38,843 nucleotides of DNA from Treponema sp. (lineage in GTDB: Bacteria; Spirochaetota; Spirochaetia; Treponematales; Breznakiellaceae). The stretch spans positions 1 through 38,843 of the forward strand of contig JAIRNA010000074.1 in NCBI GenBank assembly GCA_031258305.1, given 5' to 3'. Under the pieces are notes generated by a model that saw only the letters and a list, made by a program, of their open reading frames with translations, searched no databases and had not been told where the DNA came from. The position numbers were made by a program, and so were the translations under genes. Each line of letters opens with the position of its first letter. Within the stretch, counting starts at the first letter, position 1. Of this stretch, positions 8,249 to 17,074 are shown piece after piece.

Positions 8249-9496
8249 ATGGATATTAATAGTATAGTATTGATTGCCGCTCTCCTCATTTTATTTGCAT
8301 TGTCCGCTTTTTTTTCCGGGAGTGAAACCGCTTATTCCTCCCTTAACCGGATAAAAATAAAAAATCTTGCCGATTCCGGCGATAAAAGGGCGAAAAAGGC
8401 GCTTGCGCTTACGGAACAGTACGACAAATTGCTCTCCACCGTGCTTATCGGAAATAATGCCGTCAACATTTCTTCTTCCGCCCTGGCGACCGTGCTGTTT
8501 GTCGATCTATTGGGCAAAGCCGGCGTGGGCATAGCCACGCTGGTGACCACGGTTTTCGTAATTATCGCCGGTGAAATATCGCCCAAGACCCTTGCGAAAG
8601 AAGCGCCTGAATCCTTCGCCCTCTTTGCCGCCCCCTGCCTATGCGCGCTTGTTTTTCTCTTTTCACCCATAAATCACGCTCTGAGGTTATGGAAGAATTT
8701 CATTATGAAGCTGTTCAAGGTGAAGCCGGATCACTCGGTTACGGAGGCGGAATTGCTGACCTTTGTCGAGGAGGTGCGGCAGGAGGGCGGCATCAATGAG
8801 CGGGAGGAAGACATGATAAAACGGACGATTGAATTTGACGATATTACAGCCCGTGAAATCTTTACGCCGCGCATTGATGTCATCGCCGCGTCTGTTTATG
8901 ATTCTATGGAAGACATTGACAAAAAATTTCAGGAGACCGGGTTTTCACGGTTGCCCATTTACAGGGAAAACATTGACAACATCACCGGACTCATCCTGCT
9001 CAAAGACTTTTATCAGGCGTACAGAAACAAACGGACCCTTTCCGACATCATAAAGCCGGTGGTTTTCATCACGGAAAACATGAGAATCACAAAATTGTTG
9101 CGGGTTTTACAGAAAAAGAAGTCCCACATGGCAATTCTGGTGGACGAATTCGGCGGAACGCGGGGCGTCATCACCATAGAAGACATCATTGAAGAGCTTG
9201 TCGGTGAAATCTGGGATGAACACGATGAAGTCGTTGAAGAAATGGTAAAAATTGATGAAAATACATGGAAAGTGTTGGGCAAGACCGCGCTGGAAGACCT
9301 CTTTGACGCTTTTTCCCTTGGGCAACCGGGCGAACAGCGGCATACCACCGTCGCAAACTGGGTCATGGAAACCGTTGGCGGCGTTCCCGAAGAGGGCGAC
9401 GGCTTTACCATTGAAAGTTCTGAAGAGAAAATCCGCATTACGGCGCTCAAGGTTACAGGACACCGCGTCATGGAAGTTGAAATAAAAAAAATGTAA
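8249..9496 (+). CDS. CorC/HlyC-family membrane protein (DUF21-CBS pair-CorC_HlyC)
   Basis: Members of this family (UPF0053, CNNM/CorC-like) are inner-membrane proteins linked to magnesium or cobalt efflux. The 415-residue product starts with a membrane segment (about residues 5-25, LIAALLILFALSAFFSGSET), followed by two more hydrophobic stretches near 75-145, together the DUF21 domain. Two CBS motifs follow (about 205-330, including FTPRIDVIAASV, FSRLPIYREN, HMAILVDEFGGTRGVITIED). The C-terminal CorC_HlyC domain ends the protein (VLGKTALEDLFDAF). The ATG at 8249 follows GGAGAAGAG; the frame extends 41 codons upstream without homology. It stands alone 165 bases after uvrC. Substrate is unproven. 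Confidence 0.9.
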   Translation: MDINSIVLIAALLILFALSAFFSGSETAYSSLNRIKIKNLADSGDKRAKKALALTEQYDKLLSTVLIGNNAVNISSSALATVLFVDLLGKAGVGIATLVTTVFVIIAGEISPKTLAKEAPESFALFAAPCLCALVFLFSPINHALRLWKNFIMKLFKVKPDHSVTEAELLTFVEEVRQEGGINEREEDMIKRTIEFDDITAREIFTPRIDVIAASVYDSMEDIDKKFQETGFSRLPIYRENIDNITGLILLKDFYQAYRNKRTLSDIIKPVVFITENMRITKLLRVLQKKKSHMAILVDEFGGTRGVITIEDIIEELVGEIWDEHDEVVEEMVKIDENTWKVLGKTALEDLFDAFSLGQPGEQRHTTVANWVMETVGGVPEEGDGFTIESSEEKIRITALKVTGHRVMEVEIKKM

Positions 9497-9538
9497 CACG
9501 CGAACCGCATCCGTTGCAGTGGCCGACAGACCCGCTTT

Positions 9539-9675
9539 GCAGGTCCGCTTACAAGAGACCTGTTATAGCCAATGAAGGAGCGTGAGGCGCGGCGCTTTCC
9601 CCGCTCTGCATGGAGGCCGGTTCGATTCCAGTCCGGCTTTCCCCTTTGCGCCGGTTTCCGCCGCTCTGCGCCTCA
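9539..9675. other. Gene-free gap with two inverted repeats
   Basis: Between the CorC-like gene and the Rpn-tail gene there is a small CAGGTC/GACCTG stem near 9539-9562. A larger inverted repeat pairs TGAGGCGC (9583-9590) with GCGCCTCA (9668-9675). Neither has a T-run, so they are not clear terminators. A phrase resembling a tRNA T-arm (GGTTCGATTCC) sits inside the larger loop, but no tRNA folds around it. Confidence 0.3.
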
Positions 9676-9909
9676 TATGCGCAAAGCCGCGATCCTCTTC
9701 GCCGCAAGCCGCTTCCTTATCTCTTCCATGCCGTACCCTGCGTCTATCATCTCCAATAGTTCCACATCCCGTTCTTCACGTCCTTCTTCTAGACCTGCCT
9801 TCCAACCTTCTTCCCAGCCTTTTTGCCAACCTTTTTCCCAAGCATCTTTCCATGTTTCTTCAAGCCAGACCGCCCTGCCGTTGTCCCAGTTCCATCCGGT
9901 TAATACCAT
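9673..9909 (-). CDS. Short Rpn/PD-(D/E)XK nuclease-family tail protein, probably a remnant
   Basis: The 78-residue frame begins MVLTGWNWDNGRAVWLEE and continues into a repetitive charged stretch (EKGWQKGWEEGWKAGLEEGR, about residues 24-47). It ends in ELLEMIDAGYGMEEIRKRLA, a pattern typical of the C-terminal tail of Rpn-type recombination-promoting nucleases (transposase_31-like). The catalytic PD-(D/E)XK part is absent. The start chosen is the ATG at 9909, preceded by GGAGG with normal spacing; the frame runs 23 codons further upstream without support. It may be a decayed gene or an independent small protein kept by its own ribosome-binding site. The tandem Trp-Glu-Lys-Gly pattern implies a helical, perhaps coiled, segment. 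Confidence 0.55.
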   Translation of the reverse strand: MVLTGWNWDNGRAVWLEETWKDAWEKGWQKGWEEGWKAGLEEGREERDVELLEMIDAGYGMEEIRKRLAAKRIAALRI

Positions 9910-10053
9910 TGATTGCCTCCGATAGTCCTTGCCTTTAGTATATGGGATTATTGATGAATTTGCAATGTCAACACACACGGCGACACGCCGTCTTTTTCGT
10001 GGAAGTCAGCCTCAGTTCGAAAGGCGGTTCGCTTTATCAATAAATGACTCTAC

Positions 10054-10085
10054 ACCCTTCGCCTTCTTTGAGGACGGCGAAGGGT
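10054..10085. terminator. Hairpin downstream of leuD
   Basis: Perfect 10-bp arms ACCCTTCGCC (10054-10063) and GGCGAAGGGT (10076-10085) with a 12-base loop lie 76 bases beyond the leuD stop, in its direction. There is no U-tract on the minus strand, so it is either a factor-assisted terminator or a 3'-end stabiliser. Confidence 0.45.
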
Positions 10086-10160
10086 TGCGCATATCAACAA
10101 CACGCGAAATCGCCGCGCTTGACATTTGCGCCTCCAAAGAGACAAGTTTTGGAAGAGCCT

Positions 10161-10682
10161 TTAATACTTTTTCACCGCGTACTCGACCCAGCCGCCCGCC
10201 TCAACGAGGGCTTTCTCAAAGCCTTGCAAGGCGAAAGGGACGGTTTTTTGTTTTGACTCGGCGGTAAAGGTGAGAGTCGCCTTTTCAGCGTCAACCGTCA
10301 GCGTTGTTTTTTCTTTGGAGAATTCGCGGAACAATTCGTCCAGCGTGTCCACAGGCAGTTCCGCAGCTATCATGCCGCAGTTGTACATGTTCTGCCTGAA
10401 AATGCGGGCGAAACTTTCGGCAATCACAATAGTGACGCCATTGACCTCAAGCGCCCACGGCGCATGCTCGCGGGAACTTCCACACCCAAAATTCGCGCGC
10501 GCGACAATCGCCCCAATGCCCTTGATCGCTGAGGGATCAAAACCATCAAGCGCCAAGTCTTCCAGCAAATAAGGTTTGAGGGACTCTTTTGAGCTTTCAG
10601 TTAAATGCCGCGCCGGGATGATTTCATCAGTATTGATATCGCTTCTGTCCAAGAAAAGAACGTTTCCGTTAAATATTTTCAT
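10161..10682 (-). CDS. leuD: 3-isopropylmalate dehydratase small subunit
   Basis: LeuD supplies the swivelling domain of isopropylmalate isomerase, which converts 2-isopropylmalate to 3-isopropylmalate in leucine synthesis. The 173-residue protein has the family pattern: DINTDEIIPARHLT (about residues 15-28), ANFGCGSSREHAPWAL (about 63-78), which holds the substrate-binding loop, and SFARIFRQNMYNCG. Its length fits the short LeuD partner of LeuC2-type large subunits. GGAGG stands a few bases before the ATG. The gene lies 33 bases after leuC on the same strand, so the two are cotranscribed. A homoaconitase-like activity cannot be excluded from sequence alone, but leucine synthesis is more likely. 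Confidence 0.92.
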   Translation of the reverse strand: MKIFNGNVLFLDRSDINTDEIIPARHLTESSKESLKPYLLEDLALDGFDPSAIKGIGAIVARANFGCGSSREHAPWALEVNGVTIVIAESFARIFRQNMYNCGMIAAELPVDTLDELFREFSKEKTTLTVDAEKATLTFTAESKQKTVPFALQGFEKALVEAGGWVEYAVKKY

Positions 10683-10715
10683 ACAACCTCCGTTTTACAG
10701 CGAGAACCGGCGGTT

Positions 10716-11993
10716 TTAGCCGCCGATTGCGCCTGCAAGCGCCGTTGCCGCAGCGGACGCGGGACTCATCAGGTGAACCATGCCCCCTTTGCCCATACGC
10801 CCAAAAAAGTTGCGGTTCGTGGTGGAGGCGCACACTTCCCCCTTCGCAAGCACGCCATTGGACATGCCGAGGCAGGCGCCGCACGTTGGGTTCGTTACAC
10901 AGAAGCCCGCCGCCATAAACGTCTCAATAAGCCCTTCTTTAAGCGCCTGCTCATAGACCGCAGGCGTCGCGGGCGACACGATAGCCCGCACTGAATCGGC
11001 TATTTTTCTGCCTTTGACTACGGCGGCGGCTGCCCGCAGGTCTTCGATGCGTCCGTTGGTACAGGAGCCGATGTACACCTGATCGACCTTGACGCCGGAC
11101 AGTTCCCGAATGGGTTTCACCTCATCGGGCTTATAGCCGAATGTGGCGCACGGCTCAAGCGTGGAGCAGTCAAGGTCAATGACACCCGCATACAGGGCGT
11201 CATCATCGCTGCGCCATTGCGCAAAATCGACGGCAGCCTCTTCTTTCGTAGAATAGGCGCAGTCTCCATCCGGCCCGATGAATTGCCACAAATACGCCGC
11301 CGTTGTCTTGTCCGGCAGGCAAACGCCGCAGGTCGCGCCCGCTTCAACCGCCATATTGCAGATAGTCATGCGCCCTTCCATGCTTAATTCGTCAACCACG
11401 CGACCGCGAAATTCGATAACCTTGTCCGTCGCTCCGGCGACGCCGAGTTTTGCAATAACGCTCAATATCACATCTTTGGCGAAAACGCCGCTTTCTAGCG
11501 TTCCATTCAAATTTACGCGCAGGGTTTCGGGCTGTTTAAACACCGCCACCCCTTTGAGGATGCCCACCTCAAGGTCTGTGGTTCCCACTCCGGCGGCAAA
11601 TGCGCCGAATGCGCCGTGAGTACACGTGTGACTGTCTCCCATGATGATAGTATGTCCCGGGCGCACAAAGCCTTTTTCCGGAAACAGCGCGTGGCACACG
11701 CCGTTTCTTCCAATATCAAAAAAGTCTTGTATATGATGACGCCTCGCCCAATCGCGCAACGTCTTGCCCTGTTCGGCTGTTTTCGCATCCTTGGCGGGTG
11801 TTACGTGGTCGATGACCGCCTTTATTTTTGCGGGATCAAAAACCGCGTCCATATTGCGGGAGACGAGATCGCTTATGGCTATTGGCGTTGTGATCTCGTG
11901 ACAGAACACTCTGTCCAGTCTCAACACCCATTCGCCAAAGGGTCTGTCAACAACGTGGGCGGCGAAAATTTTTTCAACAAGCGTTTTTCCCAT
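10716..11993 (-). CDS. leuC: 3-isopropylmalate dehydratase large subunit (LeuC2 type)
   Basis: This is the 4Fe-4S catalytic subunit of isopropylmalate isomerase. The 425-residue protein carries GDSHTCTHGAFGAFAAGVGT, YIGSCTNGRIEDLR and the cluster segment TNPTCGACLG, so three cluster cysteines are present (one in GSCTNG, two in TCGAC). Its length and pattern fit the shorter LeuC2/homoaconitase-like subfamily rather than the ~465-residue enterobacterial form. The ATG at 11993 follows AGGAG; the open frame reaches back 30 further codons that are Arg/His rich and unlike the family. It is the first gene of a leuC-leuD pair and is divergent from glnS. No leuA or leuB is in the window. Confidence 0.94.
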   Translation of the reverse strand: MGKTLVEKIFAAHVVDRPFGEWVLRLDRVFCHEITTPIAISDLVSRNMDAVFDPAKIKAVIDHVTPAKDAKTAEQGKTLRDWARRHHIQDFFDIGRNGVCHALFPEKGFVRPGHTIIMGDSHTCTHGAFGAFAAGVGTTDLEVGILKGVAVFKQPETLRVNLNGTLESGVFAKDVILSVIAKLGVAGATDKVIEFRGRVVDELSMEGRMTICNMAVEAGATCGVCLPDKTTAAYLWQFIGPDGDCAYSTKEEAAVDFAQWRSDDDALYAGVIDLDCSTLEPCATFGYKPDEVKPIRELSGVKVDQVYIGSCTNGRIEDLRAAAAVVKGRKIADSVRAIVSPATPAVYEQALKEGLIETFMAAGFCVTNPTCGACLGMSNGVLAKGEVCASTTNRNFFGRMGKGGMVHLMSPASAAATALAGAIGG

Positions 11994-12131
11994 GATATGC
12001 TCCTCAATGTCGCGCCGCCGCCTTTCGGCATGGCGCCGCCTGCAACACGCCTTCACCATACCATACTTTGCCGCTTTACGCAAGAGATGCGCGCACAGAG
12101 CGTCGCGCAGGCGCCGCGACCGTTTGCGGTC

Positions 12132-12160
12132 TTGACATTACCGGCAAAATGGATTAGCGT
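12132..12160 (+). promoter_or_regulatory. Possible sigma-70 promoter for glnS
   Basis: TTGACA (12132-12137) is followed after 17 bases by TAGCGT, a weak -10. It lies about 20 bases before the glnS start in the divergent leuC-glnS gap. Only the -35 is convincing. Confidence 0.4.
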
Positions 12161-12181
12161 TGTCTCACCAGGATGGATATA

Positions 12182-13909
12182 ATGAAAACCAAAGAAACAA
12201 CGCCCTCCGCGCCGGGCATTGAAACGGCTAATTTCATCAGTGAATTTATCAAAGAAGACCTTGCGAACGGGCGGTTTAAAGAAGTCCGCACCCGTTTCCC
12301 GCCGGAACCGAACGGCTGGCTTCATATCGGGCATTGCAAGGCGTTTTATATTGATTTTACTATGGCGGAGCAATTCGGCGGTACGTGCAACCTCCGTTTT
12401 GATGATACGAACCCGGAGAAAGAGGATGTTTCCTATGTGGAAGCCATTAAACGCGATATTGCGTGGATGGGGTACGACTGGGAAGATCGGGAATTTTACG
12501 CATCGGATTATTACGAATATTTGTATGAACTGGCAGTGAAAATCATCAAGAAAGGCCACGCCTATGTTGACGATCTTTCCGGGGAAGAGACCAGCCTGTA
12601 CCGGGGGACAAATGTCGCGGACAAAAACAATATCACCGAAACGCCGCCCGGCAAAAACAGCCCGCATCGCGGGCGCTCTATTGAAGAAAACCTCGATCTT
12701 TTCGCCCGTATGCGCGCCGGAGAATTTCCTGACGGCGCCAAAACCCTGCGCGCCAAGATCGACATGGCGCACCCGAACCTTCTCATGCGCGATCCCGTGA
12801 TGTACCGCATCCGGCGCGATTACCACTACCGCGCCAAAAACGACTGGTGCATCTATCCGATGTACGACTTTGCGCATCCGTTGTCCGACGCGAAAGAAGG
12901 CGTCACCCATTCGCTTTGCTCCCTTGAATACGAAATTCATCGTCCGCTCTACGATTGGTTTATCCGGGAAGCGGAAGTTTTCCCCTCGCGCCAGATCGAG
13001 TTTGCGCGGCTTAACCTGACCTACACGGTCATGTCAAAACGGTGGCTCCTGAAGCTCGTGCAGGAGAAGTATGTATCGGGTTGGGACGATCCCCGTATGC
13101 CGACCATTGCCGGACTCCGCCGTCGGGGATACACGCCGGAAGCCATACGCAGCTTCGTGTCCCAGATTGGCGTTGCAAAAGCCGACAGTACTGTTGACAT
13201 CGCCTTCCTTGAGTACTGCCTGCGCCAAGACCTGAACAAACGGGCGCAACGGGTGATGGCGGTGTTAAAACCGCTCAAACTCATTGTCGAAAACTGGGAG
13301 GATGGAAAATTCGAGGAGCTTGAGGCGATCAATAACCCGGAGGATGCCGCCGCCGGGGTTCGCGTCATATATTTTGGAAAAGAATTGTGGATCGAGCGAG
13401 ATGATTTTCAGGAAACCCCGCCGCCCAAGTATTTCAGACTGTATCCGGGCAACTCCGCGCGCCTGCGATATGGATACATTGTCACCTGTACCGGCTGCGA
13501 CAAGGACGCTTCCGGCGCTGTGTCGGCAGTGCGTTGCATCTACGATCCCGCGACCAGAGGTGGCAACGCCCCCGACAACCGCAAAGTCAAAAGCACCATT
13601 CACTGGCTGTCGACAAAACACGCGATTCCCATAACGGCGCGTGTCTACGACAATCTTTTCGGCGTTGAAAAGCCTATGGAAGTTCCGGAAGGCAAGACCT
13701 TCCTCGACAACCTCAACCCCAATTCCCTTGAAATGATTCCCCTCGCGTATGCGGAGCCCTGTCTTGCGGACGCGAAGCCGGAAGACCGCTATCAGTTTGA
13801 ACGGCTTGGCTACTTTGCGCGCGATCCGGACATGTTTGAGGGCAGACCAGTGTTCAACAAAACCGTCGGCTTAAAGGATACGTGGAAAAAGATTGAGCGA
13901 AAATTATAG
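12182..13909 (+). CDS. glnS: Glutamine-tRNA ligase
   Basis: GlnRS charges tRNA-Gln directly with glutamine. The class I signatures are present: [20 protein letters not shown] with the HIGH motif, the GlnRS/GluRS-specific [10 protein letters not shown] and the KMSKS-equivalent VMSKRWL. The C-terminal half contains the two beta-barrel anticodon-binding domains ([34 protein letters not shown]). The product is about 575 residues, normal for bacterial GlnRS. An in-frame ATG 9 bases upstream (12173) is also possible, but the AGG next to it serves the ATG at 12182 better. It is followed by a strong terminator. Its presence implies direct charging rather than the GatCAB route for tRNA-Gln. Confidence 0.95.
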   Translation: MKTKETTPSAPGIETANFISEFIKEDLANGRFKEVRTRFPPEPNGWLHIGHCKAFYIDFTMAEQFGGTCNLRFDDTNPEKEDVSYVEAIKRDIAWMGYDWEDREFYASDYYEYLYELAVKIIKKGHAYVDDLSGEETSLYRGTNVADKNNITETPPGKNSPHRGRSIEENLDLFARMRAGEFPDGAKTLRAKIDMAHPNLLMRDPVMYRIRRDYHYRAKNDWCIYPMYDFAHPLSDAKEGVTHSLCSLEYEIHRPLYDWFIREAEVFPSRQIEFARLNLTYTVMSKRWLLKLVQEKYVSGWDDPRMPTIAGLRRRGYTPEAIRSFVSQIGVAKADSTVDIAFLEYCLRQDLNKRAQRVMAVLKPLKLIVENWEDGKFEELEAINNPEDAAAGVRVIYFGKELWIERDDFQETPPPKYFRLYPGNSARLRYGYIVTCTGCDKDASGAVSAVRCIYDPATRGGNAPDNRKVKSTIHWLSTKHAIPITARVYDNLFGVEKPMEVPEGKTFLDNLNPNSLEMIPLAYAEPCLADAKPEDRYQFERLGYFARDPDMFEGRPVFNKTVGLKDTWKKIERKL

Positions 13910-13968
13910 GGCGCTTTAGCCCCTTGGGCGTACACAAGACCGTATGCGCGGTTTTTCTCCCGTATATA

Positions 13969-14002
13969 ACCCGTCTGCCGTATGGCAGACGGGTGTTTTT
14001 TC
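13969..14002 (+). terminator. Intrinsic terminator after glnS
   Basis: Perfect 11-bp arms ACCCGTCTGCC (13969-13979) and GGCAGACGGGT (13984-13994) with a 4-base GTAT loop are followed by GTTTTTTC. This is a textbook Rho-independent terminator about 60 bases after glnS. Confidence 0.92.
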
Positions 14003-14173
14003 ATTTAATCTCCGCGGGTTTAATTTTCCGCCGCTCTGTGGCGGTTAAGAAAAGGGATGAAGAATGATATGATGAAATAACGAGTGAATATATACACAGA
14101 TCGCGCAATGCGCCTGTATTGACTGTTATATAGCAGGCAAAGCGCGAGCGGGCGGCGACGGGCGGGGAAGCGG

Positions 14174-14425
14174 GTGAAGCGCTGGAGGATGCGCGCGAAG
14201 ATGCGTGGGATAAGATTCTTAGAGATGGAGGGCGGAAGGGGTCGCGCTCGTTTTCCCGCGCAATCCGCGCCGGCATACAGCCCCGCAAAAATAACAAGGA
14301 CGATAAAGGGAGTGACGGCGAAAGAAATATTCAAGGAGCGTCCGGAAGCGAAGGAGAGGCTGTGGGGAGGGGAATTCTGGAGCGCCGGGCGTTATGCAAG
14401 CGGGGAATATGGGGTGAAGGAATGA
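14174..14425 (+). pseudogene. IS200/IS605-type transposase (TnpA) remnant
   Basis: The segment APAYSPAKITRTIKGVTAKE followed by IFKERPEAKERLWGGEFW (about 14265-14390) matches the C-terminal half of IS200-type Y1 transposases, whose usual form is SPAKIIQIIKGITAREIFKR...LWGGEFWTDGYY. The N-terminal half with the HUH motif is missing, and the frame ends soon after WSAGRYASGEYGVKE, before the region where the catalytic Tyr helix should be. Further traces, such as QSSLF-like text near 14460, may be its C-terminus in another frame. It lies between the glnS terminator and an IS256 remnant on the opposite strand. Confidence 0.7.
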
Positions 14426-14567
14426 CGGCGAACTATGTGAAAGGGCGGACGAAAATCAGTCAAGTTTATTCGACTGATTTACAAGCGATAGTCTTAAAAA
14501 CACCCCGCGCCTCTGCCGTGAGATGTTTTTATTAAGAACTTGTAACATATTTTGTGCAAACGGAACA

Positions 14568-15198
14568 TCATAGAGGAACACTGTCTTTCCCGCAAATGAC
14601 GGCGAATTGATTGAGGGCGGGACCCCCAATCCCTAATCGGCATGGTTCATTTTCTTGAAATGTTTTTCAAGCCCATAAAAATCAACTTCATCGCCGCTTC
14701 GCCTTTCGGAAAAGACAGTCGATGTTTGATGATTTTTTGGATCGTGAAATTAACCGGCTCAACGGCGTTGGCGGCGCGAGCCGCCTTTCTGATTTAAGGG
14801 GAGAACTTGAAGAACGGAATGGCCTTGGTCCGCCGGTTCCGCCATGACCGGGAAATCATCGGGCGTTTCGTGTTCCACATTCCGGCGGACTCCTCCAGAG
14901 CCGCGGCGGTCAGTTTTGCGGCGGATGCTTTTCAGACCGGCGATGGCCGCCTTGCGGTCTTTGTACGGCGCAAACCTCGCCGAATTGCGGGCCACGCGCG
15001 GCCGCGCTTTGGTTTTGGGAAATACGGTGGCTGCAACTTTGGGAAATCCGGCCGGCCCGTCCGCGGCCGCCAATAGAACAGCGGGCTGTTGATTTTCAAC
15101 GGCAAGGTGAAACTTTTTGACAGTTTGCATTTGGCGTTGGCCGAACAATACGGGTATGACGCGCTTTTAACGGTTGATTGACAAATTCTTGCGGTCAA
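14568..15198 (-). pseudogene. IS256-family (mutator-type) transposase remnant
   Basis: Read on the minus strand, the first part (14890-15148) holds VLLAAADGPAGFPKVAATVF and then ARNSARFAPYKDRKAAIAGL. This matches the DDE-domain stretch of IS256 transposases (DGLKGFPEAINAVFP, RNSTRFVSYKD). The C-terminus lies near 14568-14760: ANAVEPVNFTIQKIIKH, FPKGEAAMKLIFMGLKNISR and TMPIRDWG, then ALNQFAVICGKDSVPL after a frame change. A TGA at the usual Trp position of RKWTMPIRDW and at least two frameshifts inactivate it. The N-terminal half is missing and no terminal repeats were found. Confidence 0.85.
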
Positions 15199-15280
15199 CG
15201 CGGCTCATACAGCGCATATAGAAAGCCGCCAATCCTTCTGATTGGCTGTTGGCGTTAAGCAAAATGGAGGTTTCAGAATA

Positions 15281-15412
15281 GAGTTGTTCGATAACTTCAG
15301 TTATCGAACAAATTCCTTATAAAAGCAGCAAAATGCGGAGCATTTTGCGAGACTTGTTCGACAACCCGAACCCGACAGGGTTCAGTAAAACAGGTTGTCG
15401 AACAAGTCCAAT
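15281..15412. repeat. Modular three-hairpin repeat, copy 2
   Basis: All three stems are perfect here. Stem 1 is TTGTTCGATAAC (15284-15295) with GTTATCGAACAA (15300-15311). Stem 2 is GCAAAATGC (15328-15336) with GCATTTTGC (15340-15348). Stem 3 is ACTTGTTCGACAACC (15352-15366) with GGTTGTCGAACAAGT (15393-15407), with a nested GAACCC/GGGTTC stem inside its loop (15368-15383). Compared with copy 1, positions in both arms of stem 1 change together (A-T in one copy, G-C in the other), so pairing is conserved. The element ends where the short gene at 15411 begins. Confidence 0.85.
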
Positions 15413-15629
15413 GAAAGAACGGCTTGATGATCTAATACAAAAATATGGTCCCTTTGGCGCGGTTTCTTATCTCAGGCAATATGACAATGGAAGCGGCGAC
15501 TATGCCAAAGACCGGGAGAAACTGCTCGAAGGCATCACAATGGATGATATAAAACTGGAGATTGCCGTGTCAAAACCGAAATTGGCAGTAACGACAGATA
15601 TAGAACCAATGATTTCTTCAGCAACGTAG
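15411..15629 (+). CDS. Hypothetical 72-residue protein
   Basis: The frame reads MKERLDDLIQKYGPFGAVSY and continues with YAKDREKLLEGITMDDIKLE. It looks like a small, charged, mostly helical soluble protein. I do not recognise a family. The frame is open further upstream, but those codons lie inside the hairpin repeat and are unlikely to be translated as a real N-terminus. The ATG chosen is the first one after the repeat's third stem. No clear ribosome-binding site precedes it (AACAAGTCCA), so it may be the tail of a larger gene cut by the repeat. Confidence 0.4.
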   Translation: MKERLDDLIQKYGPFGAVSYLRQYDNGSGDYAKDREKLLEGITMDDIKLEIAVSKPKLAVTTDIEPMISSAT

Positions 15630-15679
15630 GCATATTATCTATTTGTAAGGTCTGTAAAAGTGTGAGGCGTCTTTTTTTA

Positions 15680-15829
15680 TCACTTGTCAAAACGCTTAAA
15701 CAGGTGGAAAATATACCAAGTCAATGACAACACTATCAAAAAGAGTTATTATGGCAACGTTAAATTGTATCAAAGGCTCGATTAAGGGCAAAGCCGGCGT
15801 TAGAAATATCTTTCAACACGTCGGGCATA
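15680..15829 (+). repeat. Direct repeat A (150 bp), deleted copy
   Basis: This block, beginning CACTTGTCAAAACGCTTAAA, is nearly identical to 17075-17311 apart from an exact 87-base internal deletion. The deletion lies between two AAGCCGG heptamers that are both present in the longer copy (17186-17192 and 17273-17279). It carries the leader and first codons of the small gene at 17146. It brackets the sugar-binding protein pseudogene on the left. Confidence 0.9.
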
Positions 15830-15876
15830 GAGCAAAGCGGAATCGTATGAAGAGAAAATTTTATACGGCGCACTGA
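15751..15876 (+). pseudogene. Truncated copy of the DUF6266-like gene fused to a signal-peptide start
   Basis: The frame starts MATLNCIKGSIKGKAG like the intact gene at 17146. It skips 29 codons by the in-frame 87-base deletion, continues VRNIFQHVGH, and then runs into the MKRKFYTA that opens the neighbouring binding-protein pseudogene before stopping at 15874-15876. It is a 41-codon chimera formed by rearrangement. Confidence 0.75.
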
Positions 15877-17055
15877 CGACCTGCGCGAAAAAAGCGGAGA
15901 GCGGCGGCGTAACGCTTGCCGTGTGGTCTTTTAGCGATGAGCTGGATAATATGATTAATAAATACTATAAGCCCTCTCATCCTAATGTCAAAATTGAATA
16001 TTCAATGACGCCGACTGATCAGTTCACAAGCAAGCTCAACCGCCTGTTGCGGACAGGCCGGCGCGCGCCTGATATTTTCGCCATGGAAGACGCCTTTGTA
16101 CGTAGTTGCATAGAATCCGGCCTCTTGCTTGATTTAACCGATATTTATGAGGCGAACAAAGACAAACTGCTTGCGTACCCTGTCGAGATTGGCAGCTACA
16201 ACGGGCGCGCTTTTTTACCGCCGTTCTCTGGCAAAAAAATACCTGGGAACCGACGACCCCGCGCAGGTGCAGACGTATCTTTCGGATTTGCCAAAATTTC
16301 TTGAAACGGCGAAGCTGATTAAAGAACAATCCGGCGGAAGCTGTAAAATAATCGCGAGTATGGGCGAATTGGACCAGCCTTTTCACTATGCGCGTAAAGA
16401 CCCGTGGGTGGTCAACGGCAACTTGGTCGTAGATCCCGCTATGATTGAATACATGAAAGTGGCTAAACTGATGAATGATGAAGGCTACGCCATGCGGTTT
16501 GACCAGTGGTCTGAAGGCTGGTTCGCGGGAATGAATGACGCGCTTGCCGATGAAAACGGGGAAGCGGCGCAAATTTTCTGTTATTTCCTGCCTACCTGGG
16601 GCCTGCATTTTGTGTTAAAAACGAATGGCATTGAGACGGGCGAAGACTGGGGCATGGTTCCGGGTCCGATGTCATACCGCTGGGGCGGAACTTGGCTCGG
16701 CGCGTGGAAAGACACGCCGCATAAAGACGAGGCGAAGGAGTTCATCCGCCACCTTACAACCGACGATGGTTTTCTTGAAGCCTAGTCAGAGGAATCAGGC
16801 GATCTTGTATCAAATATCGTGGTTGTGGAGAAGATAAAAGACGGCTTTTCGGAACCGTTTTTGGCGGGTCAAAACCATTATGCGGAATTCGCCGAGATGG
16901 CAAAAAGTATAAACGGGCGTTTGACTCAAGCCACCGATCAGGCGATAGATACGCTGTATAGCGAAGCGATTGCCGCCTATATTTTTGAAGAAATGACCCT
17001 CGAAGAAGCGTTGAACAGTTTTACGGAACAGGCAAAGAGCCGGCTTGGGTTATAA
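15847..17055 (+). pseudogene. Extracellular sugar-binding lipoprotein (family 1 SBP), inactivated
   Basis: In sequence the pieces make one family 1 solute-binding protein. A signal-peptide start MKRKFYTA lies at 15847. The frame then changes to a lipobox LTTC and AKKAESGGVTLAVWSFSDEL (about 15885 on), followed by KLNRLLRTGRRAPDIFAMED. Another frame change near 16210 gives LAKKYLGTDDPAQVQTYLSD, WFAGMNDALADENGEAAQIF and SYRWGGTWLGAWKDTPHKDE. A TAG at 16783-16785 interrupts the frame after DDGFLEA, with SEESGDLVSNIVVVEKIKDG continuing immediately in the same frame to 17055. That makes two frame changes, a small deletion in the signal peptide and one nonsense codon. The intact family binds sugars at the outer membrane face for an ABC importer. 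Confidence 0.88.
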
Positions 17056-17074
17056 GTGTAGGAAGCGTATTTTT

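Noticed and set aside
9541-9660. Possible tRNA (GGTTCGATTCC phrase)
   Set aside because: No 5-bp T-stem with a 7-base loop, and no acceptor or anticodon stem could be folded around it.
14001-14334. Minus-strand frames over the IS200 remnant
   Set aside because: They overlap clear plus-strand transposase homology and contain no recognisable motif.
14640-14700. Selenocysteine or recoding at the TGA in the IS256 remnant
   Set aside because: The position is normally Trp and the gene has further frameshifts and a missing N-terminus; simple decay explains it.
16780-16790. Recoding of TAG in the sugar-binding protein
   Set aside because: Two upstream frame changes already inactivate the gene, and intact genes in the window use TAG as a normal stop.
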